A stretch of DNA of 64,000 nt from UBA5078 sp964538025 (GCA_964538025.1 CAZICZ010000002.1:124001-188000); one strand, 5' to 3'; shown: positions 27,074 to 35,667, counted from the first letter of the stretch. Notes: generated by a model from the sequence alone, not told the origin. Translations and numbers: made by a program.

Positions 27074-27135
27074 GACTATGTGCATCAATTTCCTACAAAC
27101 TCTGCTAGGCACTAAGAGGCAGGGAAATGCGCCCT

Positions 27136-28425
27136 CTAGTGTTCTTCCGTCGCAGCACGGGTCGTCTGCTCGCGATTTTCATAGACCAGTAGGGGCTCCG
27201 ATTCGCCGTTGATTACGGCAGCATCGATGATCACTTTACTAACCTTTTCCATCGATGGGATCTTGTACATGGTGTCAAGCAGGACACTTTCCATGATTGA
27301 TCGGAGACCCCGGGCACCTGTTTTACGCTCTTTTGCTTTCTGTGCGACAGCCCGCAACGCTTCATCGCGGAACTGAATCTCGACATTTTCCATTTCGAAG
27401 AGCTTTTGATACTGCTTGATCAGAGCGTTTTTGGGTTCCTTGATAATGCGGACAAGTGCTTCCAGATCGAGCTCATCCAAAGTAGCGATCATAGGCAGAC
27501 GCCCAACAAACTCGGGGATCAGACCATATTTCACGAGGTCCTCCGGCTCAACGTCACGAAGCGCCTCACCTACGCGATGATCTGTATCCTTGCTTCTGAC
27601 CTCGGCACTGAATCCAATTCCGCTCTTTTCGGAGCGATCCCGGATAATTTTGTCCAAGCCGGCAAATGCGCCTCCGCAAATAAAAAGTATATTGGAGGTG
27701 TCCACCTGCAGGAATTCCTGTTGAGGATGTTTTCTTCCGCCTTGTGGTGGAACGGAGGCGACAGTGCCTTCGATAAGCTTCAACAGAGCCTGCTGAACGC
27801 CTTCGCCCGAGACATCACGCGTAATGGATGGGTTGTCGGATTTGCGTGAAATTTTGTCAATTTCATCAATATAAACAATTCCGATCTGCGCCTTTTCAAC
27901 ATCGTAGTCGCATTTTTGCAGAAGCTTCTGAATGATGTTTTCGACATCCTCACCGACGTATCCGGCTTCGGTAAGCGTCGTTGCATCGGCAATGGTGAAG
28001 GGCACGTCGAGAAGTCTTGCGAGGGTTTCTGCCAGCAGTGTTTTCCCCGTACCGGTAGGACCAACCATCAAGATATTGCTCTTGCCCAGCTCCACTCCAC
28101 CTGACCCTTGGTCGTAATTGAGGCGTTTGTAGTGGTTGTAGACGGCGACAGCGAGCACTTTCTTCGCGTTGTCTTGACCGATGACATACTCATCGAGGGT
28201 CTTTTTGATTTCTTCAGGGATTGGCAATTTTTTCTTGCCAGACTCGGAATCCTTTTCCTGGATCTCTTCGCGAATGATGTCGTTGCAGAGGTCGACGCAT
28301 TCATCGCAGACAAAGACAGAGGGGCCAGCAATCAATTTACGGACTTCATGCTGACTTTTGCCGCAAAAAGAGCAATAGAGTAGCTTGCCGCTGTCATCGC
28401 CTTTGTTGAAACGATCATCTGACAT
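27136..28425 (-). CDS. clpX: ATP-dependent Clp protease, ATPase subunit ClpX
   Basis: The unfoldase that feeds ClpP. The 429-residue protein has an N-terminal zinc-binding domain (Cys18, Cys21, Cys40, Cys43), Walker A GPTGTGKT, Walker B VYIDEIDKI, pore loop GYVGEDVE and sensor motifs (TGARGLRSIM). The ClpP-docking loop carries SGIGFSAEV. A good ribosome binding site (GAGGAAA) precedes the ATG. It lies 174 bp downstream of clpP. Confidence 0.97.
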   Translation of the reverse strand: MSDDRFNKGDDSGKLLYCSFCGKSQHEVRKLIAGPSVFVCDECVDLCNDIIREEIQEKDSESGKKKLPIPEEIKKTLDEYVIGQDNAKKVLAVAVYNHYKRLNYDQGSGGVELGKSNILMVGPTGTGKTLLAETLARLLDVPFTIADATTLTEAGYVGEDVENIIQKLLQKCDYDVEKAQIGIVYIDEIDKISRKSDNPSITRDVSGEGVQQALLKLIEGTVASVPPQGGRKHPQQEFLQVDTSNILFICGGAFAGLDKIIRDRSEKSGIGFSAEVRSKDTDHRVGEALRDVEPEDLVKYGLIPEFVGRLPMIATLDELDLEALVRIIKEPKNALIKQYQKLFEMENVEIQFRDEALRAVAQKAKERKTGARGLRSIMESVLLDTMYKIPSMEKVSKVIIDAAVINGESEPLLVYENREQTTRAATEEH

Positions 28426-28599
28426 TCAAATTTCCTCAAATTCGATTGCTGACCAGATTACAGGAGATTGGAATTGTGTCCAATACCGCTCAACAGTTCT
28501 GGTTTTTACGCTGCTCATCTGACTACATCGGCACTTACGGTGACTTCCAAAGAAGTTTTCACGCAACTTTGTAGATTGCTCAGCGAGACTACGTCTCTT

Positions 28600-29214
28600 T
28601 TACATCACACGACGGTTCAGTACTTTGTCCACCAGACCATAATGAAGCGCTTCTTCAGCGCTCATGAAGTTGTCTCTTTCCGTGTCGCGAGCGATCACAT
28701 CAAGTTCCTTACCGGTATGGTGCGCCATGATTATATTCAGTTGGTGACGTAACTTAATGATTTCATTGGCTTGTATTTCTATATCCGCCGCTTGTCCCTG
28801 TGCACCGCCACTGGGCTGATGAATCATCATCCGCGAATGTGGCAAGGCAAACCGTTTTCCTTTGGTGCCACCTGCCAGCAGTAACGCACCCATGCTGGCT
28901 GCTTGCCCGATACACATCGTACTGACATCCGGATTGATAAATTGCATCGTGTCATAAATTGACAACCCGGCAGTGACAGAACCTCCCGGGGAATTGATGT
29001 ACACGTGTATATCCTTGTCCGGATTTTCCGACTCCAGGAATAACAACTGCGCCACGACCAAATTGGCCATGTAGTCTTCTACCTGCCCGACAACAAAAAT
29101 GACTCTGTCTTTGAGCAGGCGCGAATAAATGTCATAGGATCTTTCGCCCCGGGAGGTCTGTTCGATGACCATGGGGACAAGCGCATTCGACACAATTTCC
29201 TGTTTGGGATCCAT
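28600..29214 (-). CDS. clpP: ATP-dependent Clp protease, proteolytic subunit ClpP
   Basis: The 204-residue serine protease has the catalytic triad Ser107 (GQAASMGA), His132 (MMIHQPSGG) and Asp181 (RDTERDNFM). The short N-terminal propeptide-like start and overall length match bacterial ClpP. It starts only 9 nt after tig, so the two are co-transcribed. Confidence 0.98.
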   Translation of the reverse strand: MDPKQEIVSNALVPMVIEQTSRGERSYDIYSRLLKDRVIFVVGQVEDYMANLVVAQLLFLESENPDKDIHVYINSPGGSVTAGLSIYDTMQFINPDVSTMCIGQAASMGALLLAGGTKGKRFALPHSRMMIHQPSGGAQGQAADIEIQANEIIKLRHQLNIIMAHHTGKELDVIARDTERDNFMSAEEALHYGLVDKVLNRRVM

Positions 29215-29223
29215 AATTACCTG

Positions 29224-30543
29224 TTATTTCTCAGTTTTTGGCGCATCTGGTTTGATGACATCGTCATAACTGACCTTCTTTTCAGTGACTTTGGCATCCG
29301 CCAAAATCGCTTCAAACGCCTGGTCTTCAAGGACGGAAGACTCAACAGTCGCCAGCTGCTCTTTATTGCTGTAGTACCAGCGTACTACCTGCTCCGGCGT
29401 TTCATAGGTTGACGCAATATCTTCGATCATCGTTTTCACAAGATCAGGGTCTGCCTTCAGTCCCTTGACCTTAATGACCTCTCCCAAGATAAGACCCAGC
29501 GCAATGCGACGCTCTGCCTGCTCACGGAAAAGCTCATCAGGAAGCAGTGAGGGATCAATGCTCTTTCTGCCCCCACCGAACTGGGACATCGCCTGCTGGC
29601 GAAGCGACTCGATTTCGCCCTTTACCAAGCTGGAGGGCAAATCCACTTTGTGTTCCTTGAGCAGCAACTCCATGACGCGATTTTTGACTTTTGCCTTGCT
29701 GGCATTTTTCAGTTCGCGGTTCATGTTCGCAGCCACTTCTTTGCGGAACGCCTCTTCGCCCCCCTCATCGATACCAAATACGGAAAAGAACTCCTGATTC
29801 AGCTCAGGCATTACCGGGGTAAACGCCGCAGTAATTTTCACAGAGAATTGCACTGCTTTGCCGGCAAGATCCTTGTTCTGGTAATCATCGGGGAACACAA
29901 GATCGAGCACCACCTCGTCACTGGCTTTCTTTTTCAATAACCCTTTTTCGAAACCGGGAATCATGCGGCCGGAACCCAGTATCAGTGCGACACCAGTACC
30001 ACTGCCCCCTTCAAATTCTTTCCCGTCAATCGTTCCGGTGAAATCGATAGTGACACGATCTTTATTCTTGAGTTGTCGCGTGATGGGCTCCCACGTCTGA
30101 CGTTGCTGACGGAGGGTTTCAATCATCTTGTCGATATTTTCATCCCCGACCTCCGCAACCAACTTTTCCACCTTAAGCTTGGAAAAATCGCCCAGCTTTA
30201 CTTCGGGATAGACTTCAAATATGGCAACGAATTCAAGGTCTTTGCCCTCTTCCAGGGACTTGGGTTCAATTTTGGGCTGACCTGCCGGCTTAAGCTGTTG
30301 CGCCGTGATGGCGTCGTAGTAGCTCTTGCTCATCACTTCGCCCAATACCTCCTGACGCACGCCTCTTCCGAAACGTCCCTTGACCACTTTCATGGGGACC
30401 TTACCTTTACGGAACCCGTTCAACCGAACGTTTCCTGCGGCTTCCTGGAGACGCGCATTGATTGCAGTTTCAACGACAGACGCGGGAACCCCGACAGTCA
30501 TACGACGCTCAAGACCAGATGTTGTTTCGACAGAGACTTGCAT
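29224..30543 (-). CDS. tig: trigger factor (ribosome-associated chaperone)
   Basis: The 439-residue chaperone binds the ribosomal exit tunnel. It has the N-terminal ribosome-binding signature (GFRKGKVPMKVVKGRFG), the FKBP-like PPIase domain (about 150-240; DRVTIDFTGTIDGKEFEGG) and the helical C-terminal arms. I set the start at the ATG preceded by GAGAGGG (30543, MQVSVETTSGLERRM); the ORF extends 25 codons further but without family resemblance. It opens the tig-clpP-clpX-lon-hupB-ppiD row. Confidence 0.97.
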   Translation of the reverse strand: MQVSVETTSGLERRMTVGVPASVVETAINARLQEAAGNVRLNGFRKGKVPMKVVKGRFGRGVRQEVLGEVMSKSYYDAITAQQLKPAGQPKIEPKSLEEGKDLEFVAIFEVYPEVKLGDFSKLKVEKLVAEVGDENIDKMIETLRQQRQTWEPITRQLKNKDRVTIDFTGTIDGKEFEGGSGTGVALILGSGRMIPGFEKGLLKKKASDEVVLDLVFPDDYQNKDLAGKAVQFSVKITAAFTPVMPELNQEFFSVFGIDEGGEEAFRKEVAANMNRELKNASKAKVKNRVMELLLKEHKVDLPSSLVKGEIESLRQQAMSQFGGGRKSIDPSLLPDELFREQAERRIALGLILGEVIKVKGLKADPDLVKTMIEDIASTYETPEQVVRWYYSNKEQLATVESSVLEDQAFEAILADAKVTEKKVSYDDVIKPDAPKTEK

Positions 30544-30728
30544 GAAAAACCCTCTCAGAAAGGCTGTTTTCTCTGACAGCCAATCACACTCACATATTAA
30601 TGAAACCGCAGCGCTCAATCGGAAAACCGACTGTGTGCAAGTGGGAAATTAACTCAACCAGGTCATTTGGAAGGGAAAGCGCATTCCAGAGCCTTTAATC
30701 TCAAGAATATCAGATAGTTACCACCAAA
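30544..30728. other. tig leader/promoter region, no gene seen
   Basis: This stretch must hold the tig promoter and leader. I could not find a convincing sigma70 pair or a hairpin in it. Together with the next two entries it makes up the 375-bp space between tig and mobA. Confidence 0.5.
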
Positions 30729-30767
30729 GCCCCGTATTCTGAAGTGCGAGATTCTCCCACACGGGGC
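30729..30767. other. nested stem-loop between the small ORF and tig
   Basis: Outer arms GCCCCGT (30729-30735) and ACGGGGC (30761-30767) enclose an inner hairpin with arms GTGCGAG and CTCCCAC (6 of 7 pairs). The 3' side of the inner hairpin abuts the outer arm directly. On the minus strand it lies 30 nt after the small ORF stop and is followed by only three T, so it is a weak terminator or an attenuator-like structure. Confidence 0.5.
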
Positions 30768-30796
30768 AATTTTATTCAATCTATTATCTTGAGACT

Positions 30797-30874
30797 TCAG
30801 AACTCGTCCACTATCCTCAAGCCCTTATAGTCTGCGGGATTCAGCGATGAAGTCAGTGTATTTTCATTCGCCAT
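30797..30874 (-). CDS. 25-residue small ORF with strong ribosome binding site
   Basis: A minus-strand ORF beginning MANENTLTSSLNP and ending GLRIVDEF. AAGAAGGAGA, one of the strongest ribosome binding sites in the window, ends 8-9 nt before its ATG. The peptide is polar and acidic at the end, with no membrane segment and no Cys. I do not recognise it. It could be a leader peptide upstream of tig, a short regulatory peptide, or a precursor peptide; nothing nearby looks like a peptide-modifying enzyme. The start lies 44 bp from divergent mobA. A chance ORF remains possible. Confidence 0.5.
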   Translation of the reverse strand: MANENTLTSSLNPADYKGLRIVDEF

Positions 30875-30918
30875 AGCCTGCGTCTCCTTCTTGCAAGATT
30901 TGAGTGTGATTTGCCCGT

Positions 30919-31563
30919 ATGAAAAATGAAAAGACGCGTGTTGGCGGCGTCATTCTGGCGGGAGGACGCTCCTCACGCATGCAATTTGCCCCCAAGCCAC
31001 TGTTGCGCCTTGGATCAATGAAGCTAATTGATCACATCATCACGTGCGCCAGCTCTCAGGTTTTTCCCCTATATATCAATACAAACACGCATATTGACGA
31101 CTTTGCATTGTGTGGCCTGCCTTTGTTGACGGATCAGATAGGGGAAAATGCCGGCCCTTTGGCAGGGATTTACACGGCGATTAAGGTTAGTCGACAAGAG
31201 AATATCCCGATCGATTATGTGGCGAGCTTTCCCGGAGATGCCCCGTGGTTTCCTGAGAACCTGGTAGACCAACTCCTGCAGTTGCTGCTATCGGGAGACT
31301 ACGAGGCCTGTTATGTCCAACATGAAAGACAGTGGCAACCCTTGTTTGCATTATGGTCGGTGACTCTTGAGTCCCGATTGCGCACTGTTATCGCGCGGGG
31401 AATCGTGAGTCCAATGGCATTTCTTTCAACGCTCCGGCACGCACGGCTCCAATTGGGAAATCTCCCTGCAGGAAGCTTTGAAAACCTGAACACCCCGGAG
31501 GATTTCGCCAGAGCTGAACGCATTTTTGAGCAGCGAAATTCAGCCGCTAAAACACCTCAGTAA
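30919..31563 (+). CDS. mobA: molybdenum cofactor guanylyltransferase MobA
   Basis: Transfers GMP to molybdopterin to give the MGD cofactor used by DMSO-reductase-family enzymes. The 214-residue protein has the nucleotidyltransferase start LAGGRSSRM (residues 13-21) with the catalytic Lys a few residues later (PKPLLRLG), then GENAGPLAGIYTA, SFPGDAPWFP and the final FENLNTPEDF. No other molybdenum cofactor gene is in the window. Confidence 0.93.
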   Translation: MKNEKTRVGGVILAGGRSSRMQFAPKPLLRLGSMKLIDHIITCASSQVFPLYINTNTHIDDFALCGLPLLTDQIGENAGPLAGIYTAIKVSRQENIPIDYVASFPGDAPWFPENLVDQLLQLLLSGDYEACYVQHERQWQPLFALWSVTLESRLRTVIARGIVSPMAFLSTLRHARLQLGNLPAGSFENLNTPEDFARAERIFEQRNSAAKTPQ

Positions 31564-31831
31564 AAGAAAATTGATGAAATTATTTTTTACCAACGAGCTC
31601 GCGCCAACTCTTTCATTTGCCGAGTAAAAAACTGGCATGAGCAACGCTAAGTGACAATTGACCTTTTCGAATTTCAAAGAGTTTCTTTTGTTTAAAATCA
31701 TCGGTTAACTCGTTGTTTAACAAGAGGATATTGGCTCTCGTTGCAGAAACAAAAAAGTGCGTATCTCATTGTAATTTCATCAATTTCAACAAAGTGTCAC
31801 ATCTTATCCAGAAATTTCTATGTTCACACAA
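31564..31831. other. AT-rich intergenic region upstream of a sigma54-type promoter
   Basis: No gene is visible. The region is clearly more AT-rich than its surroundings, which would suit IHF and activator binding upstream of the promoter listed next. I did not identify a specific activator site. Confidence 0.5.
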
Positions 31832-31847
31832 TGGCATATTTTTTGCG
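31832..31847 (+). promoter_or_regulatory. sigma54-type promoter (-24/-12)
   Basis: TGGCATATTTTTTGCG matches the sigma54 pattern TGGCAC-N5-TTGC with both invariant dinucleotides, GG and GC, at the exact 10-bp spacing. It points to the DUF6316-like gene 130 bp downstream. If used, transcription starts near 31858 and depends on an enhancer-binding activator. Confidence 0.65.
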
Positions 31848-31889
31848 CTCTTCTCAGAGATTTTTCCTCGGTTTACCTTCCCCTTACTC

Positions 31890-31955
31890 GTCAGCCCAGA
31901 CTGGCCACTCTCAATATAGGGAACCGCATACTTGCTAGGGTTGGTCTGGGCTGAC
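31890..31955 (+). repeat. 12-bp inverted repeat in the leader of the DUF6316-like gene
   Basis: GTCAGCCCAGAC (31890-31901) and GTCTGGGCTGAC (31944-31955) are perfect complements separated by 42 bp. The second arm ends 22 bp before the start codon, close to the GAGGA ribosome binding site. In RNA this would be a long-range stem closing a loop just before the ribosome binding site. Confidence 0.7.
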
Positions 31956-31977
31956 GGAGACAACAGAGGACATAATA

Positions 31978-32259
31978 ATGAGCAGCATCCGCAAGCAGGA
32001 CCCGTCAGGCAGTATGGTGTTCAGTCGTTCCGAGAGAATTTTTGAAGAGGGGGGGCTCTGGTACTTTAGTACTCGAGAAGCAGGCGATATCGGTCCATTC
32101 AGATACGAATCAGAGGCCCAACAAATGCTTAACAACTTTCTAGAAGAGTTGCAGGCAAAGGAAAAAAAGGCGTCTCAACCTGAAAAGCTGCATCTCAGAA
32201 GAAGTGCCATCGCAACAATCAGTGAATCGATGATAAGTTCGCTGAGCGTGGGTCGATAG
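31978..32259 (+). CDS. small soluble protein, DUF6316-like
   Basis: A 93-residue protein with the core RSERIFEEGGLWYFSTREAG, then DIGPFRYESEAQQMLNNFLE, which resembles DUF6316 proteins of marine gammaproteobacteria and pseudomonads. The family has no known function. The layout (aromatic strand pair, then an amphipathic helix, then a disordered tail) suggests a small regulatory or adaptor protein. GAGGA precedes the ATG. It appears to be a single-gene unit, with its own sigma54-type promoter, structured leader and terminator. The family name is from memory and less certain than the gene itself. Confidence 0.75.
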   Translation: MSSIRKQDPSGSMVFSRSERIFEEGGLWYFSTREAGDIGPFRYESEAQQMLNNFLEELQAKEKKASQPEKLHLRRSAIATISESMISSLSVGR

Positions 32260-32277
32260 ATTCATGTCACCATCATC

Positions 32278-32322
32278 GGCCGATGATGTTCGCACATGGA
32301 CATCGTCGGCCTTTCTGCTTTT
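32278..32322 (+). terminator. Rho-independent terminator of the DUF6316-like gene
   Basis: A 12-bp stem GGCCGATGATGT / ACATCGTCGGCC (one G-T pair) with a 10-nt loop is followed by TTTCTGCTTTT. The left arm also takes part in a perfect 18-bp palindrome, CATCATCGGCCGATGATG (32271-32288), so two alternative folds are possible. Confidence 0.85.
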
Positions 32323-32448
32323 CCCCTGTTTTACTCTCTCGCTTAGCGTCACCCTCCCCCATCACCCCGTCTATCGCCAGAACTAGGCCGCTGAGTTACA
32401 CTCCGACGCATTGCCGTTTTCCTATTCGCTTTTGGCGGAACCGATATC

Positions 32449-34461
32449 GTGTGTCCCTTAAGCATTCCCATTGAAAAGAGCCAAGCAATCGCGCAAAAAA
32501 CTGCTGTGACTCTTTGCTTTGGTCCCAAATTCAAAAATCACCCACTGTGGAATACCTTTGAAAACAGTGTCATCCAATGCCACGAATCTCCCGATCTCGA
32601 CTCACTGACATATTTAAACCCCGCTCTCATAGTCATCGACGACGCAATCCTGAAGATGTCGAGCATTGAGCGATTGCGAGATCATTTTCCCGATGCCATT
32701 TTGTTAAGCGAAGAGCGCTTAAAGTGCGACACGGAATTGATTCTCACTGACGGACTTCCCGTTGGGCCCTCTCGGAAGATTTTTCATCTGGCCTGTGAAT
32801 TATGGCTCGCCCAAAAAAAAGCAACAAGATAGTGCTAAGGAACTTCATTCACTCAATGACAATTTGAACAAACTTGCCAGTGTCGGAATTGCGCTCAATG
32901 CAGAGAACGACTTGGCCACGCTTCTGAGAAAAATATTGTCAGAAGGGCAAAACATCTCGGATTGCGACGCCGCGTCTCTTTTTTTGGTGGATAGCGACAG
33001 CAAACACATCACGTTCAAGCTAACTCAAAATGATACGATTGATTTTCCATTCCAGGAAAATAAATTTGAACTCAATGCAAGATCAATCGCGGGCTTCGTG
33101 GCGCTGAATAAATGTGCACTGAACATCGAGAATGCCTACCAGATTCCTGAATCAGCTGTCTATCAATTCAATCAGTGGTTTGATCAAACGACAGGGTATA
33201 AGACCGTCAGTATGCTGACCCTGCCGGCCTTAAATAAAAAGAAAGAGGTCATTGCAGTTCTCCAATTTATCAATCGGAAAGGAACCGCAAAATCCGCATT
33301 AGCCCGGGTACGGACATCTCCACCGCCGTTCTTCCTTTCGATGACGGTTCGCAACTTCTCTTGCAAGCCCTGGCAGGGCAAGCTGGAGCGGCCATTGAAA
33401 ACGCCATCCTTCACAAAGATATTCAACGCCTCTTTGAAGGTTTTGTAACGGCGTCAGTGATGGCCATCGAACAACGAGACCCCACGACAAGCGGGCACTC
33501 CTTTCGCGTGGCTGATTTATGCGTGGCTCTTGCTCGCGCAGTCAATACAGAAAATGTTCCGGAGTACCGTCAACAATTGCATTCGGAAACCCACATTCGA
33601 GAACTTCGCTATGCCGCACTCCTGCACGATTTTGGCAAGGTAGGTGTCCGGGAATCAGTGCTTGTAAAAGCCAAAAAACTAAGCGAAGAAAATATCAACA
33701 GCATTCACTTTCGAATTCAATTGGCGAAAGAAAAACTAAAGAACAAGGCGCTGCGACAGGAACTGAATCTCTATCGGCAAGGCGCCAGAGATACTGCAAA
33801 GATTCTGAAAATCGAGACAAAACTACAACAAGAACTTGAGCAGTTGGATCATTTTTTTCAGGTAATTCTTGAATCCAATGAACCCAGGCTTCTAAATGCA
33901 GAAAAGAAAACCGATCTCAAACGCATCGCTACTTATTGCAGCCCGTTCGAGCGAAACCATGGATTCAGCATTATCAGTCCAGAGGAGTTTTCCATGCTCG
34001 CAATCGGAAAAGGAAGTCTATCTTCGGAGGAGCGGCGTGAAATTGAATCGCATGTGACACATACCCGCAATTTCCTCAGCCTGATTCCCTGGACTCGTGA
34101 ACTCAGCCAAGTGCCGGAGATTGCAGGGGCACATCATGAAAAGCTAGACGGTAGTGGTTACCCGGATGGCAAGACGGCAAAAGAGATTCCCTTTGCCTCA
34201 AAAATCATGACCATTTGCGATATTTACGATGCGCTTACGGCCTCTGATCGACCTTACAAAGCGGCGGTTCCTGCCGAGTTCGCGCTCGATATCCTGATGA
34301 AGGAGGCCAAAGCAGGTGCAGTCGACCAGTCTCTCATGAATGTATTCATAGAAAGCGGTGCCTACAAAACAATTGAAGGCAACGAATATTCCGAAAAATT
34401 GAAGGACAACCGACAATTCAGACATCACGTGTGTGATTTCGATTTACATGACTCGCACTAG
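32449..34461 (+). pseudogene. GAF/HD-GYP domain protein, broken by two opposite frame changes
   Basis: The reading frame is split in three. Segment 1 (32449-32832) encodes a receiver-like N-terminal part (PALIVIDDAIL; DAILLSEERL). At a run of eight A (32813-32820) the homologous reading moves to the +1 frame. Segment 2, to about 33290, encodes a GAF domain (LNAENDLATLLRKILSEGQ to VIAVLQFINRKG). Near an A4 run (33289-33292) it returns to the first frame. Segment 3 (to 34461) holds the end of GAF (LLLQALAGQAGAAIENAIL) and an HD-GYP domain with LLHDFGKVGV and HHEKLDGSGYPDG. All key HD-GYP residues for c-di-GMP hydrolysis are intact. The start (GTG at 32449) is uncertain. It may be a true pseudogene or carry two homopolymer sequencing errors. 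Confidence 0.8.
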
Positions 34462-34469
34462 CGAGTAAG

Positions 34470-35462
34470 TCAAAGGGTGTTTAGGCGGCGAAGTTGTTCG
34501 ATGCGCAGAATCGGCGGTCGGGTAACTGCGCTTGGTTCTCTGAGACTTCTTCCCAGTTCAGCGTTGATTTTTTCAAAAACACTTTCCATATGGCGCAGAT
34601 AGAAATAGCGACCACGATTGGGAAGCGTATGCAGATGTGCATTGGAGAGTCTTTCCGTAAACCGTTGTGCCTGGTGAACTGTCAAAGAGTCTTCGGCACT
34701 TCCCTGCCAAAAATGGCAGGGTAAGTGAACCTCAAGCGCATGAGTATTTTTGAAACGCCAGTGCTGCACGGTTTCACGTACGACCCCGGCCACTCCCTGC
34801 CTCAGGGCTTCGGCAATATCCTTTTCGACCCATTGCCGGACATGGGGATTTTCCAACAGTTGCTGATCTGCAAAAGAGAGTGTTTCAGCCCATCGGGCAA
34901 CATAAGACTTCACAGAGCCTGCCCGCCACCAATGTCTGGCGTAGATGGAAAGGCTCATAAGCGACTGGAGTGACCTTATTACCCACTTTCGAGCTCCAGT
35001 TTCCCTGCACAGCTCGACTGGAAAGACGCAAGAGATGCCAGCGAATATGTCTATTTTGGCAGGAAAGAGTGCCGCCATTTCCAATGCCTCCCTAACGCCC
35101 CCTCCACACGCAAGAAGACCAACCCGACTGCATCGTAAATGCTTTATCAGATAAAGAACGTCATGGGAGAACCCGGTAGCGAATTCCATTCTATGGGGAT
35201 CCGACAGCCCTATTCCGGGTCTGTCGATGGCAATTATTCGAAATCCTGATTGCTTGGCAGACTGATGAAAGGACGCAGCCTCAAGGCGGGAGCTTCCCGC
35301 GCTGTGAAAATGAATTAGCGGATACCCCGTACGCTCGCCAAACTCCGTGTACGAAAGGCGTCGCCCATCGGGCAACTGGAGCAACTGGATATTCTCACTG
35401 CGAACATCAGTATCTTCAGAAGTTCGCCCTGACGGCATGGTGTCCATGTACGGAAGATTCAT
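34470..35462 (-). CDS. alpha/beta-hydrolase-fold protein lacking catalytic residues
   Basis: A 330-residue alpha/beta-hydrolase fold. LPDGRRLSYTEFG, PLIHFHSAGSSR, IAIDRPGIGLSD and the strand-helix pattern are typical. The nucleophile elbow, normally G-x-S-x-G, reads LLACGGGV with Gly120 at the serine position. The C-terminal segment, which usually has G-H, reads LPNRGRYFYLRHMESV with Arg in place of His. The acidic position seems kept (GSAEDSLTV). It is probably not a hydrolase and may bind a ligand or partner. It is divergent from the DUF6502 gene across two palindromes and ends 8 nt after the HD-GYP gene, convergently. Confidence 0.85.
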   Translation of the reverse strand: MNLPYMDTMPSGRTSEDTDVRSENIQLLQLPDGRRLSYTEFGERTGYPLIHFHSAGSSRLEAASFHQSAKQSGFRIIAIDRPGIGLSDPHRMEFATGFSHDVLYLIKHLRCSRVGLLACGGGVREALEMAALFPAKIDIFAGISCVFPVELCRETGARKWVIRSLQSLMSLSIYARHWWRAGSVKSYVARWAETLSFADQQLLENPHVRQWVEKDIAEALRQGVAGVVRETVQHWRFKNTHALEVHLPCHFWQGSAEDSLTVHQAQRFTERLSNAHLHTLPNRGRYFYLRHMESVFEKINAELGRSLREPSAVTRPPILRIEQLRRLNTL

Positions 35463-35546
35463 GTTGCGTCCTGCCTGAAGTCCGAAGGAGAGCTGATTCA
35501 GAGTCCAATGCGTCTCTGTCGATAGTCAGCACAGGCAGGATAGTAA

Positions 35547-35563
35547 GTGGGAATATTTCCCAC
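35547..35563. promoter_or_regulatory. palindromic operator-like site, copy 1
   Basis: GTGGGAATATTTCCCAC: perfect 7-bp arms (GTGGGAA / TTCCCAC) around TAT. It lies 85 bp upstream of the hydrolase-fold gene and 97 bp (start to start) from copy 2. Such a spacing is a little over nine DNA turns and would allow looping. Confidence 0.75.
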
Positions 35564-35643
35564 GTCAATTTCAATCTCCACAGAAAGTGATTTCAGTCAT
35601 GTTTAAACACTATATCTAGCGATAGACGGGTGATTTAAAACAT

Positions 35644-35660
35644 GTGGGAACATTTCCCAC
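35644..35660. promoter_or_regulatory. palindromic operator-like site, copy 2
   Basis: GTGGGAACATTTCCCAC: the same arms as copy 1 around CAT. It ends 7 bp before a TATACT hexamer, covering the -35 region of the putative DUF6502 promoter, the usual place for a repressor site. Confidence 0.75.
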
Positions 35661-35667
35661 CCTTGGT

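Noticed and set aside
24081..30543. Proteostasis block as a horizontally acquired stress island
   Set aside because: The tig-clpP-clpX-lon-hupB-ppiD order is standard for gammaproteobacteria.
31848..31977. c-di-GMP (GEMM) riboswitch in the leader before the DUF6316-like gene
   Set aside because: The conserved GEMM core elements are absent; only a simple pair of 12-bp arms is seen.
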